Below are positions 1 to 7,067 of a stretch of 64,000 nucleotides of DNA, in pieces. Numbering within the stretch: the first letter of the stretch is position 1; each line of letters starts with the position of its first letter. Source of the stretch: Marinoscillum sp049115815 (GTDB lineage: Bacteria; Bacteroidota; Bacteroidia; Cytophagales; Cyclobacteriaceae); NCBI GenBank assembly GCA_049115815.1, contig JAGDZO010000007.1, forward strand, positions 62,001 to 126,000, in the 5' to 3' direction. The position numbers and the translations under genes are program-made. Under the pieces are notes generated by a model that made no database searches, had not been told where the DNA came from, and saw only the letters and a program-made list of their open reading frames with translations.

Positions 1-569
1 TTGTAAGTTCCTGTATAGGTTGTGGTCGCCTCTTCCACGCCATCTATGTAAATTTTAATGTCGGTGGTAGTCTGAACAACAGCAACGTGATGCCAAACTC
101 CATCATCGATGCTATTTCCATCTGATAAATGATCGTAGGTTAAACTGACCAGTTCAGATCCTGTATTATCATAAGTGTTGAATTGTATCTCACTGTTTTT
201 CGCAAGTAATTCGAATTGACCTGTCTTGCTCAAGATCGATCTAAACCTAGCCGCTTGACCACTAAATTGATTATATCGCAGATATAAACCAATCGTAAAT
301 TCTCCATGACCATTGAGCACTGCTGCAGGAAGTTCAATCCGATCATCGCTCCCATCAAACTGGTAGGCATTATACAGATCGCCTAAACCTGTGCTTAGCA
401 GGTTTGGTGCCAGTGAACCTGTTCCGAGCGTTCCATTATTGCTACCAGTGACATCATTTGCATTTCCGCTAAACGGATAATAAGCCTGGATATCACTCGG
501 CTGTGCCAGTGTGACTAGAGATAAGAAAAGAAGAGGAAGACTAAGCAGGAAAGTTCGTAATGAATTCAT
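1..569 (-). CDS. LamG-domain secreted protein, N-terminal part (runs off the window)
   Basis: I translated this from the start codon at 569 (CAT at 567-569); the frame stays open to base 1, so the C-terminus lies outside. The first ~22 residues form a signal peptide (MNSLRTFLLSLPLLF..TLAQ). The mature part begins IQAYYPFSGNANDVTG and continues with YQFDGSDDRIELP and DGVWHHVAVVQ..IKIYIDGV, the pattern of LamG/concanavalin-A-like beta-sandwich domains in Bacteroidota exported proteins. Such domains usually bind glycans or act as adhesion modules, often ahead of a T9SS sorting tail. Family-level call is good; the ligand and full domain set cannot be seen. Confidence 0.8.
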   Translation of the reverse strand, partial: MNSLRTFLLSLPLLFLSLVTLAQPSDIQAYYPFSGNANDVTGSNNGTLGTGSLAPNLLSTGLGDLYNAYQFDGSDDRIELPAAVLNGHGEFTIGLYLRYNQFSGQAARFRSILSKTGQFELLAKNSEIQFNTYDNTGSELVSLTYDHLSDGNSIDDGVWHHVAVVQTTTDIKIYIDGVEEATTTYTGTY

Positions 570-726
570 AATAGGCGTGTTTGATGAATTTCGTGACAGT
601 AAGGAAATCATTTTAATCTTAAAACCCACCAACTACCACCTTAACAAAACCTTAACTGGAATTATATTAAAAGGAATCCATCAGGCCTAAAACGCACTTG
701 ATTGCCCATTAATCACGCTTTTAACC

Positions 727-1752
727 TTAATACTTTCCTAATTCCTGCAATAAGTCGTCACCAGTCGAAAGCTTCATTTTTTTTCGCAATCTAGAGCGCG
801 AGACATCTACACTCTCCCTTGTGTTGCCTAATAATTGTGCTATCTCTTTGGAGGATAAGTCCAATTTGAGAAGCGAGGCGAGCTTGATTTCGCTCTTGGT
901 TAGGTCGGGGAAAGCAGCTAATAAATTGGAGGCAAAGTCCTTGTGGATATCTATAAACCTTCGCTGAAACTCACTCCATAATTCCTCTCTACTAGAGAAC
1001 CTGGCATTGGAGATCACCCGTCGAATGTCATCATCTACTTCGCCATCTACTTTGGCTTTGATAGCATTCAAATCACTTAGCAGTTTCTCTGAAGTCTCAG
1101 AATTTCTTGCCATCATCATAGCTTTATAGGCCAGCTCTCTGTCTTTGGCATCTAATCTATCTTGCAGCGCCTTAGCCTCTTCCATTCGCACTTGTTCCTT
1201 GAGTTGGCCAGTCTGTGCTACGGACTCTTTTAGTCTATTGACAAACCAATACATCAAATAAGAAAAGCCCAATAAGGACGCTATGATGGTCACCGTATTT
1301 TCAGCCAGATAATCAGAACCCGAACCAATAAGCATAAAAATGCAATAGGTGATGTGGAAGGCGTTATATACGATGATATGCTTGAGAGACAGAATCATAC
1401 AAAGTGCGAACATGTAGACAAAAAGTATGGGAATGTCTCTGAGATAATTGTTTTCCCATGTGGGTACACCTGTTTCGCGCAAGTAAAAATTGGTGAAGAA
1501 TACTACCCCCATGGTCATGTACACTGTGGTGCCGAGGGTAATGGGCAAAGAGACTCTGCCTAGCATAAAAAGAAAGGTAAGCAAAGTGATGGTAATATTC
1601 AGCCCAAGGTTGACCCAACTGAGTATCCCATAATCATTGGCGAAATAATTATAAGTATCACCCCCACTGATGAGGACAGTGGCTACACATATGGCTGTGA
1701 CAAAATAATACAGCGTACGCTCTACTTGTGGTTCTTTAGCTATTGGATTCAA
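727..1752 (-). CDS. Membrane-tethered LuxR-family transcriptional regulator
   Basis: The N-terminal half holds about six hydrophobic segments (roughly residues 17-35, 42-65, 70-90, 106-124, 126-146, 152-171). A charged coiled-coil linker (about 172-215) follows, and then a C-terminal helix-turn-helix (about 280-341) with the LuxR/GerE pattern LTKSEIKLASLLKLDLSSKEIAQLL and ESVDVSRSRLRKKM. The layout is that of a one-component regulator sensing something in or at the inner membrane and binding DNA in the cytoplasm. There is no receiver domain or kinase beside it. It is divergent from the methyltransferase at 1986. The signal and targets are unknown. The start at 1752 gives a complete first helix. 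Confidence 0.75.
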   Translation of the reverse strand: MNPIAKEPQVERTLYYFVTAICVATVLISGGDTYNYFANDYGILSWVNLGLNITITLLTFLFMLGRVSLPITLGTTVYMTMGVVFFTNFYLRETGVPTWENNYLRDIPILFVYMFALCMILSLKHIIVYNAFHITYCIFMLIGSGSDYLAENTVTIIASLLGFSYLMYWFVNRLKESVAQTGQLKEQVRMEEAKALQDRLDAKDRELAYKAMMMARNSETSEKLLSDLNAIKAKVDGEVDDDIRRVISNARFSSREELWSEFQRRFIDIHKDFASNLLAAFPDLTKSEIKLASLLKLDLSSKEIAQLLGNTRESVDVSRSRLRKKMKLSTGDDLLQELGKY

Positions 1753-1985
1753 TGCATTCGAATTTGTAAAAGAAAAATCATAGTAACTGGTTCATCTATT
1801 AAACTTAGTGATAAAAAGATTCTTTAAGCACATACGCTGGTTCTCGGTACATATAATTTTTATCGCTGACCATCTTAAGGGAATCACCAATCTAGTGTTG
1901 TGCTGTCAGTAATCAATCCTCGATTTTTTTTCAATATGCGCTATTAATTCATACTTTAGGTTACAATCCAATCTATCATACCACC

Positions 1986-2555
1986 ATGAGAGCAGGCTAT
2001 TATCACACCAAAGACTCAGTAGAAGAATACATCCAAATGGCAAAGGATGTGAACAGCGCTGATCTGATCAACAAATTCCTTTCACATCTATCTACGGATG
2101 CTAAAATATTGGAGCTAGGTTCTGGACCGGGTACAGATTGGGAGATTTTGAATCGAAAACTTGATGTAGTAGGCTCGGACAATTCGCAGGTGTTTCTCGC
2201 TCACCTCAGAGACACTTACCCGAAAGGTGAGTTTCTGGAGCTTGATGCTATTACGCTTAGTACTGATCAACGATTTGACGGTATATACTCCAACAAAGTA
2301 ATGCACCACCTGAGCAATGATGAGCTCAAAGATTCCGTCAAAAGGCAGTCTGAAATACTAAATACTGGGGGACTGATATGCCATTCGTTTTGGAAGGGAG
2401 AAGGCTCGGAGGTTTTCAAGGGTCTCTTTGTCAATTACCACGATCACGAATCATTAAGGGAAGTCTTTGAACCGAGTTTTGATGTAATAGGCTTGGAGGA
2501 TTACCAGGAGTTTGATGAAGGGGATTCCATTTGCCTGATAGCTAAAAAGAGGTGA
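1986..2555 (+). CDS. Class I SAM-dependent methyltransferase
   Basis: A 189-residue single-domain protein. Motif I (KILELGSGPGTDW, around residue 40) is the SAM-binding glycine loop. Motif II (LDVVGSDNSQ) and a motif IV-like stretch (FDGIYSNKVMHHLSND) follow, as in the Methyltransf_11/25 families. No signal peptide, so cytoplasmic. The substrate is not evident; small proteins of this type methylate metabolites more often than nucleic acids. It stands alone: the upstream neighbour is divergent and a repeat-rich intergenic region follows. Confidence 0.8.
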   Translation: MRAGYYHTKDSVEEYIQMAKDVNSADLINKFLSHLSTDAKILELGSGPGTDWEILNRKLDVVGSDNSQVFLAHLRDTYPKGEFLELDAITLSTDQRFDGIYSNKVMHHLSNDELKDSVKRQSEILNTGGLICHSFWKGEGSEVFKGLFVNYHDHESLREVFEPSFDVIGLEDYQEFDEGDSICLIAKKR

Positions 2556-2634
2556 AGATCTTCAACTATAATTCTACAAATTGTCAGATAATAAGTATGC
2601 TTTACTGTTCTTGAATCCCTCGATAAAAGGAAAA

Positions 2635-2760
2635 GACTGTCTCAAAAGTAACTTAATGAAAAGGAGCAGTCATATTAAGCTTGTCGAAAAATAAACTATA
2701 GTTTACAGCTGATTTTTCGACAGGCTCAACTTGACAATCGTTACAACTTCTGAGACAGTT
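2635..2760. repeat. MITE-like nested inverted repeat, 126 bp
   Basis: The ends are a 15-bp imperfect inverted repeat: 2635-2649 (GACTGTCTCAAAAGT) against 2746-2760 (complement AACTGTCTCAGAAGT), 13 of 15 matching. Inside is a second inverted repeat, 2678-2692 (AGCTTGTCGAAAAAT) against 2712-2726, 14 of 15 matching. In the centre lies the perfect palindrome TAAACTATAGTTTA (2692-2705). A T-run follows at 2759-2767, so it could also end transcription. No ORF. It lies between the stop codons of two convergent genes. It resembles a non-autonomous element or large REP; no second copy is in the window. Confidence 0.5.
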
Positions 2761-2783
2761 TTTTTTTGAATGATAGGATAGCT

Positions 2784-4043
2784 TTATTCTTTCAGGTTGT
2801 TATAAAAGAACTGACTGATCTTATCAACATTACTTAGTGACATTGCCTCCACAGATGCAAAATTACTCATAGTGATGGCTCCTTCCATCTTGATGTATTC
2901 TAAGTTTTCTCCCTCGATATAACCTAGTTCCAAAGCTTTGCTTCGGATCATATCAAACCCATAGTAGTCTTCCTCAAGAAACTTGAAATTTCCCCATGTG
3001 CTGGTAACGCCATCACCCATGACTGCATCTTTATGGTTGATCAACATTAAAGGAGCGTCCGTGCTTTGCAAAACATTGAGATCAAACAGCCAACCAAACA
3101 TCATAAGCGCACCTTGCACCTCATAACTCTGATCTGTATAGAGATTGTGAGATTCATATTTTTTCAACGACTCAGATATTTCGTTTCTAAGTGATTCGCC
3201 CTGTATCAACGCCACATCATCGTCTTGCAGTACAGCATTGAACAAACTTATCATTGAGCCTGTTGACCAACCTCCTATGAAGATATTGTCTGGGTCAATC
3301 TTATGCTGCTCTGCATTGGTTTTGAAATAGCGAATGGCATTACGCTGATCAATAACGCTCTTTACTTGAATATCTACCCCAGGATTTTCTCCAGACTCAA
3401 GTAGAGAATAATGAAGTAAACCAACAGCGTACCCTTTGAGAGCCAATGCCTTACAAACTTCAATAAGTTCTTCCTCTCGAGTAAATCTTCTCCATGCGCC
3501 TCCCGGTGATAGCAAAACCAATGGCTTGGTGAACTCTGCTCCTTTCGGTTCATAGATAGTGAACGTATTGTTTTGTTCGTCTTGCCCATATACTGTAGGG
3601 CTACCCACCACTACCTTATCAAAACTGAATGTAGTCAGGTAACCTTCTGGCGGGGTAACATATACCGAATCTGAAGGAGGTATAACCTCATCAACGATCT
3701 CAACTTTAGCCACGGTCTTATGGGCACCTGATTCGTTACTTACATTTAATGAAATTTCATAATTTCCTGCCACGCTGTAGGCGTAACTAGGCTCTTTTTC
3801 ACTTGAAGTCTGACCATCGCCAAACTCCCAAAAGTAAGTCTTAGCGTCAATCGAGGTATTTTCAAATGTAATTACCTCTCCTACTTTGGCTTGATAAGTA
3901 GACAAGCTAAAACTGGCCGTTGGCAGAGGCTCCGGCTCACCTTCGCTACAGCTAGCTAATACCAAAATGGCAATTACAGCCGAAATCAATTGAATGAATT
4001 TGCTTATAGCTGCTTGGCGTGTTACTTGTGTCTTGGTTTTCAT
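2784..4043 (-). CDS. PKD-domain alpha/beta-hydrolase lipoprotein (esterase-like), paralogue A
   Basis: A lipoprotein signal (VIAILVLASCSEG, Cys at ~32) is followed by a PKD domain (about 42-115, with YFWEFGDGQTSSEKEPSYAY) and an alpha/beta-hydrolase domain of the esterase/lipase type. The nucleophile elbow is GGWSTGS with Ser260, and the oxyanion region is LLSPGGAW. Domain order and several blocks match the hydrolase at 14286-16004 (for example RNAIRYFKTNAEQHKIDPDNIF against SAAVRYFRKEANTYGINPEQIF). The region aligning with that protein's catalytic DADNH reads KMEGAIT here, so the usual His may be missing. Probably on the cell surface or in the periplasm. Substrate unknown. Its promoter carries the boxes at 4110-4169. 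Confidence 0.75.
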   Translation of the reverse strand: MKTKTQVTRQAAISKFIQLISAVIAILVLASCSEGEPEPLPTASFSLSTYQAKVGEVITFENTSIDAKTYFWEFGDGQTSSEKEPSYAYSVAGNYEISLNVSNESGAHKTVAKVEIVDEVIPPSDSVYVTPPEGYLTTFSFDKVVVGSPTVYGQDEQNNTFTIYEPKGAEFTKPLVLLSPGGAWRRFTREEELIEVCKALALKGYAVGLLHYSLLESGENPGVDIQVKSVIDQRNAIRYFKTNAEQHKIDPDNIFIGGWSTGSMISLFNAVLQDDDVALIQGESLRNEISESLKKYESHNLYTDQSYEVQGALMMFGWLFDLNVLQSTDAPLMLINHKDAVMGDGVTSTWGNFKFLEEDYYGFDMIRSKALELGYIEGENLEYIKMEGAITMSNFASVEAMSLSNVDKISQFFYNNLKE

Positions 4044-4109
4044 GATATGTGTATTTAATTGTGATTCAATGAATTATAAGACAAAGGTCCGGCTAAATGC
4101 AAGGTCAGA

Positions 4110-4169
4110 GTTAGCGCTTATGTTGCCTTAAGCTTAAATTTTGTTGACTCAATGTTGAACTTATGTCTC
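4110..4169. promoter_or_regulatory. Shared operator boxes upstream of the PKD-esterase gene
   Basis: The boxes are GTTAGCGCTTATGTTGC at 4110-4126 and TTGAACTTATGTCTC at 4155-4169, read on the + strand. Both elements, the intervening CTTAAATT and the CTCAATG before the second box recur in the same order at 6953-7020. The TATGTTGC core starts 76 bp upstream of the esterase start codon here and 72 bp upstream of the S74 gene start there. The second boxes lie at 119 and 123 bp. This suggests one regulator, plausibly the AraC-type protein encoded at 7057. Confidence 0.6.
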
Positions 4170-4183
4170 ATCTCTCTCAAATG

Positions 4184-4210
4184 AAAACGGCCCCCAAATG
4201 GGAGCCGCCT
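4184..4210. terminator. Bidirectional rho-independent-like terminator
   Basis: A stem CGGC-C-CCC (4188-4195) pairs with GGG-A-GCCG (4200-4207) around an AAAT loop, with one mismatch. It is flanked by AAAA on the left and TTTT (4210-4213) on the right, so it would end transcription from either side. It lies just after the leftward gene pair ending at 4254. A second perfect hairpin, CCACCT-GTT-AGGTGG, follows at 4215-4229. Confidence 0.6.
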
Positions 4211-4253
4211 TTTACCACCTGTTAGGTGGCGCCTTAGTTGGACGGTGTTGTCA

Positions 4254-4727
4254 TTATTCCTTTACTATGCGATGAAATGTCCAACTACTTCCGTCATGGA
4301 TTCGGAGCATGTAAATGCCCGAATTCATATTACTGAGATCTATACTTGAACTAGCTAGATCCAATTGGTCAATCAATCGACCATCTATTGATAGTAGCTC
4401 CGCCTTTTGAGGCTTTCCCCAGCGAGTGTCTACAAAAACTCGACCTTTGGTGGGGTTTGGATAAAGAGCGGATTGAAAAATAACATTCGAGAAAAGCGGT
4501 TCCGGATCTCCCATCTCCTTTCCGAGTTGGTACACCATGCCTGATACAAATTTTCGATCGTCTGACATAGCCGTCTGTGCGGAGTAGTAAGAAATATTTC
4601 CTTTCAGCGAATACGTACCACTAGTCGACTGGACAGATGCAGCCTGAATTTCACCTTGAGTGAGCCTGTCTTGTGACCACAATTGGCTTGCAAATGCGAT
4701 CATGAATATTGTGATGAGAATCTTCAT
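4254..4727 (-). CDS. Small secreted protein with T9SS type A C-terminal sorting domain
   Basis: 157 residues with a signal peptide (MKILITIFMIAFASQLWSQ). After it comes a short region (STSGTYSLKGNISYYS..DRKFVSGMVYQLG) and then a clear Por-secretion C-terminal sorting domain from about residue 88: ALYPNPTKGRVFVD, a central LLSIDGRLIDQ and SGIYMLRI ending in KE. Such tails direct cargo through the type IX system and onto the surface. It starts 6 bases after the stop codon of the S74 protein gene (upstream in transcription), so the two are almost certainly one operon. Function of the short mature part is unknown. Confidence 0.8.
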   Translation of the reverse strand: MKILITIFMIAFASQLWSQDRLTQGEIQAASVQSTSGTYSLKGNISYYSAQTAMSDDRKFVSGMVYQLGKEMGDPEPLFSNVIFQSALYPNPTKGRVFVDTRWGKPQKAELLSIDGRLIDQLDLASSSIDLSNMNSGIYMLRIHDGSSWTFHRIVKE

Positions 4728-4733
4728 GACGAC

Positions 4734-6890
4734 TTACTTTATGGAATTAGAAGTATCAACCAACAATTTAGTCTCGGTCTGTTTTTCGAGTTGAGCATAA
4801 GTATCAAGTACTCCTTTCATTTGCTCTTGTAGTGATAAAATGAGTGCTTGCTGTTCCTTAATTGCCTCTACTAGCACAGCGGTGAGTTGCGTATAATTGA
4901 CAGACTTATAGCCATCTACTCCTGTAATCACCAATTCGGGCAACACTTCTTCTACCTCTTGAGCAATCAATCCTACTTGTGGATCGTAGGTGAAATTCAT
5001 CTCCTCATATTCTTCCACTTTCCAATCATATCTTACACCTCGTATTTCTTTCACCATGCGCAATGCTCCTTCTATGGGTCTTATGTTCTTCTTCCAACGT
5101 TCGTCACTTGCCGAAACATTAGTTCCTCGAATCACACCATTCACGTCCAATTGATAATCAGGAGAGGAAGTATTGATTCCTACATTTCCTCCATTGAAAA
5201 AACTATCCCCATTTGATCTCAGCAATATTTTGTTGGCATTGGAAATATTTCTAATAAACAAAGAACCGTCTTTAGCAGTGCTGCCTGCAATCAAATCTGA
5301 TCTAGCTCTGATATTGCCCGAAGCATCAATAGTGAAAATCGGATCATCGTTCATAAACCCTACATTTCCGCCTTTCAGATAGCTGTCTCCATTTGCTTTT
5401 AGCAATATCTTACCAGCATTGCTGATATCACGGATATAGACCTCTCCATCCTTAGCTGTACTACCAGCAATCAATGCTGATCTGGCTCTGATGTTGCCTG
5501 AAGCATCTAAGGCATAAGCTGGATCGTCGTTCATGATCCCTACATTACCACCCGTCATATAGCTATCGCCTTTTGCGCGAAGCAATATCTTGCCGGCATT
5601 GCTGATGTCGCGGATGTAGACCTCTCCATCCTTCGCTGTACTTCCAGCAATCAATGCTGATCTGGCTCTGATGTTGCCTGAAGCATCTAAGGCATAAGCT
5701 GGATCATCGTTCATGATCCCTACATTACCGCCTGTTAGATAGCTATCGCCTTTTGCGCGAAGCAATATCTTTCCAGCATTGCTGATGTCACGGATGTAGA
5801 CCTCTCCATCCTTCGCTGTACTACCAGCAATCAATGCTGATCTGGCTCTGATGTTGCCTGAAGCATCTAAGGCATAAGCTGGATCATCGTTCATGATCCC
5901 TACATTACCGCCTGTTAGATAGCTATCGCCTTTTGCACGAAGCAATATCTTTCCAGCATTGCTGATGTCACGGATGTAGACCTCTCCATCCTTAGCTGTA
6001 CTACCCGCGATCAATGCTGATCTGGCTCTGATGTTGCCTGAAGCATCTAAGGCATAAGCTGGATCATCGTTCATGATCCCTACATTACCGCCTGTTAGAT
6101 AGCTATCGCCTTTTGCACGAAGCAATATCTTGCCGGCATTGCTGATGTCACGGATGTAGACCTCTCCATCCTTCGCTGTACTACCAGCAATCAATGCTGA
6201 TCTGGCTCTGATGTTGCCGGAAGCATCTACTGCATAAATTGGATCATCATTTCCGACACTTATATAACCGGAAGTAAAACTGATATTATTACCAGATTTA
6301 GTCCATGGTGATTCACCCCCAACATTGGTCAATCCAGATCCATCTCCAACAAATTTGGTTGCTTTCACAGTACCTCGCACATCAAGTGCTTCTGTGGGAT
6401 CAATTGTGCCTATTCCTACAGACCCTTTTCCAGGTATCACATTATCTGTACCGTACATTCCATGAGAAATCTCAGCACTATAAGCGCGAGGTACAGAGGT
6501 GATTTGTGTTCTCGGCGAAAATTCAGCATCTGTACCTAGCTGCACTCCCAACCACACCTCACTATCAAAATCAACGTACATCTCAACCTCACTTCCCAGA
6601 ATGACCGAAAAAATACCGTTATCCAGTGCCACTTTCTCTTGGGTTTCTTGCCAAAGCGGGCGTGTGCTTGTGTCACTCCAATACATCGTGAAGGTGAGTT
6701 GGTGCTCTCCTTCAAGTGGCACACCTTCAGCGTCTTCCAAATATCCTTGAAAACTCAGTTTCTGAGAGTCTTGAGCAGAAACAGAAATGGATAGAATGGT
6801 TCCCAATATAAAAATAAGCCCTTGAAATATCGTGAGATATATAAGACGCTTGGTGGTTGATATCCTTGATTTGTGTTGTAGAGTTTTCAT
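4734..6890 (-). CDS. S74-type tail-fibre-like secreted repeat protein
   Basis: 718 residues. A signal peptide region (residues ~15-40, ending SVSA) is followed by an N-terminal domain with LSFQGYLEDAEGVPLEG and LTFTMYWSD, typical of Bacteroidota fibre-like proteins. Next come six 60-residue repeats (about 205-570; each has DASGNIRARS, AGSTAKDG and NAGKILLRAKGDSY). The C-terminal Peptidase_S74 intramolecular chaperone domain begins SASDERWKKNIRPI and ends in a coiled coil (LVEAIKEQQALILSLQEQM). S74 domains guide trimerisation of fibres and then self-cleave. Despite phage-fibre resemblance no phage genes are nearby; this is a chromosomal surface protein, co-transcribed with the T9SS-tailed protein. 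Confidence 0.8.
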   Translation of the reverse strand: MKTLQHKSRISTTKRLIYLTIFQGLIFILGTILSISVSAQDSQKLSFQGYLEDAEGVPLEGEHQLTFTMYWSDTSTRPLWQETQEKVALDNGIFSVILGSEVEMYVDFDSEVWLGVQLGTDAEFSPRTQITSVPRAYSAEISHGMYGTDNVIPGKGSVGIGTIDPTEALDVRGTVKATKFVGDGSGLTNVGGESPWTKSGNNISFTSGYISVGNDDPIYAVDASGNIRARSALIAGSTAKDGEVYIRDISNAGKILLRAKGDSYLTGGNVGIMNDDPAYALDASGNIRARSALIAGSTAKDGEVYIRDISNAGKILLRAKGDSYLTGGNVGIMNDDPAYALDASGNIRARSALIAGSTAKDGEVYIRDISNAGKILLRAKGDSYLTGGNVGIMNDDPAYALDASGNIRARSALIAGSTAKDGEVYIRDISNAGKILLRAKGDSYMTGGNVGIMNDDPAYALDASGNIRARSALIAGSTAKDGEVYIRDISNAGKILLKANGDSYLKGGNVGFMNDDPIFTIDASGNIRARSDLIAGSTAKDGSLFIRNISNANKILLRSNGDSFFNGGNVGINTSSPDYQLDVNGVIRGTNVSASDERWKKNIRPIEGALRMVKEIRGVRYDWKVEEYEEMNFTYDPQVGLIAQEVEEVLPELVITGVDGYKSVNYTQLTAVLVEAIKEQQALILSLQEQMKGVLDTYAQLEKQTETKLLVDTSNSIK
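5195..6275. repeat. Six in-frame tandem repeats of 180 bp inside the S74 gene
   Basis: The period is exactly 180 bp: the AGCAATATCTT block recurs at about 5221 (diverged), 5401, 5581, 5761, 5941 and 6121. The four central copies are almost identical at the DNA level, including synonymous positions, while the outermost copies have drifted. That is the pattern of recent duplication or continuing gene conversion, and copy number probably varies between strains. Confidence 0.9.
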
Positions 6891-6939
6891 GTTCGTATTG
6901 TTTGATTACTAAAATTGAATACCTCAAAATTGGATGATC

Positions 6940-7067
6940 GAGGTACCTCAGGGTTAGCGCATATGTTGCTCATTACTTAAATTATTTCCTACCTCAATGC
7001 TCGGTTTGAACATATGTTGCTGATAGCTTAACATATGTTGCAAGACTCCTCATTCCATGTATTTTTT
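6940..7067. promoter_or_regulatory. Divergent control region with three TATGTTGC boxes and a promoter
   Basis: Three direct copies of ATATGTTGC have their TATGTTGC cores at 6962-6969, 7013-7020 and 7034-7041. The last two are 21 bp apart, the usual spacing of tandem AraC-family half-sites. GTTAGCGC precedes the first. TACCTCA also recurs three times (around 6920, 6944, 6990) and GAGGTACCTC at 6940-6949 is a palindrome. On the + strand, TTG at 7038-7040, a 19-base spacer and TATTTTTT at 7060-7067 resemble a Bacteroidota -33/-7 promoter, overlapping the third box. The region lies between the S74 operon (leftward) and the AraC-STAND operon (rightward). Confidence 0.55.

Noticed and set aside
5195..6275. 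Regular repeats that might be read as CRISPR or satellite DNA
   Set aside because: The 180-bp period is in frame and codes for 60-residue protein repeats; no spacers or short palindromic repeats.
4734..6890. Tail-fibre-like protein as a sign of a prophage
   Set aside because: No capsid, terminase, integrase or lysis gene nearby; the protein has a signal peptide and sits with a T9SS cargo gene.
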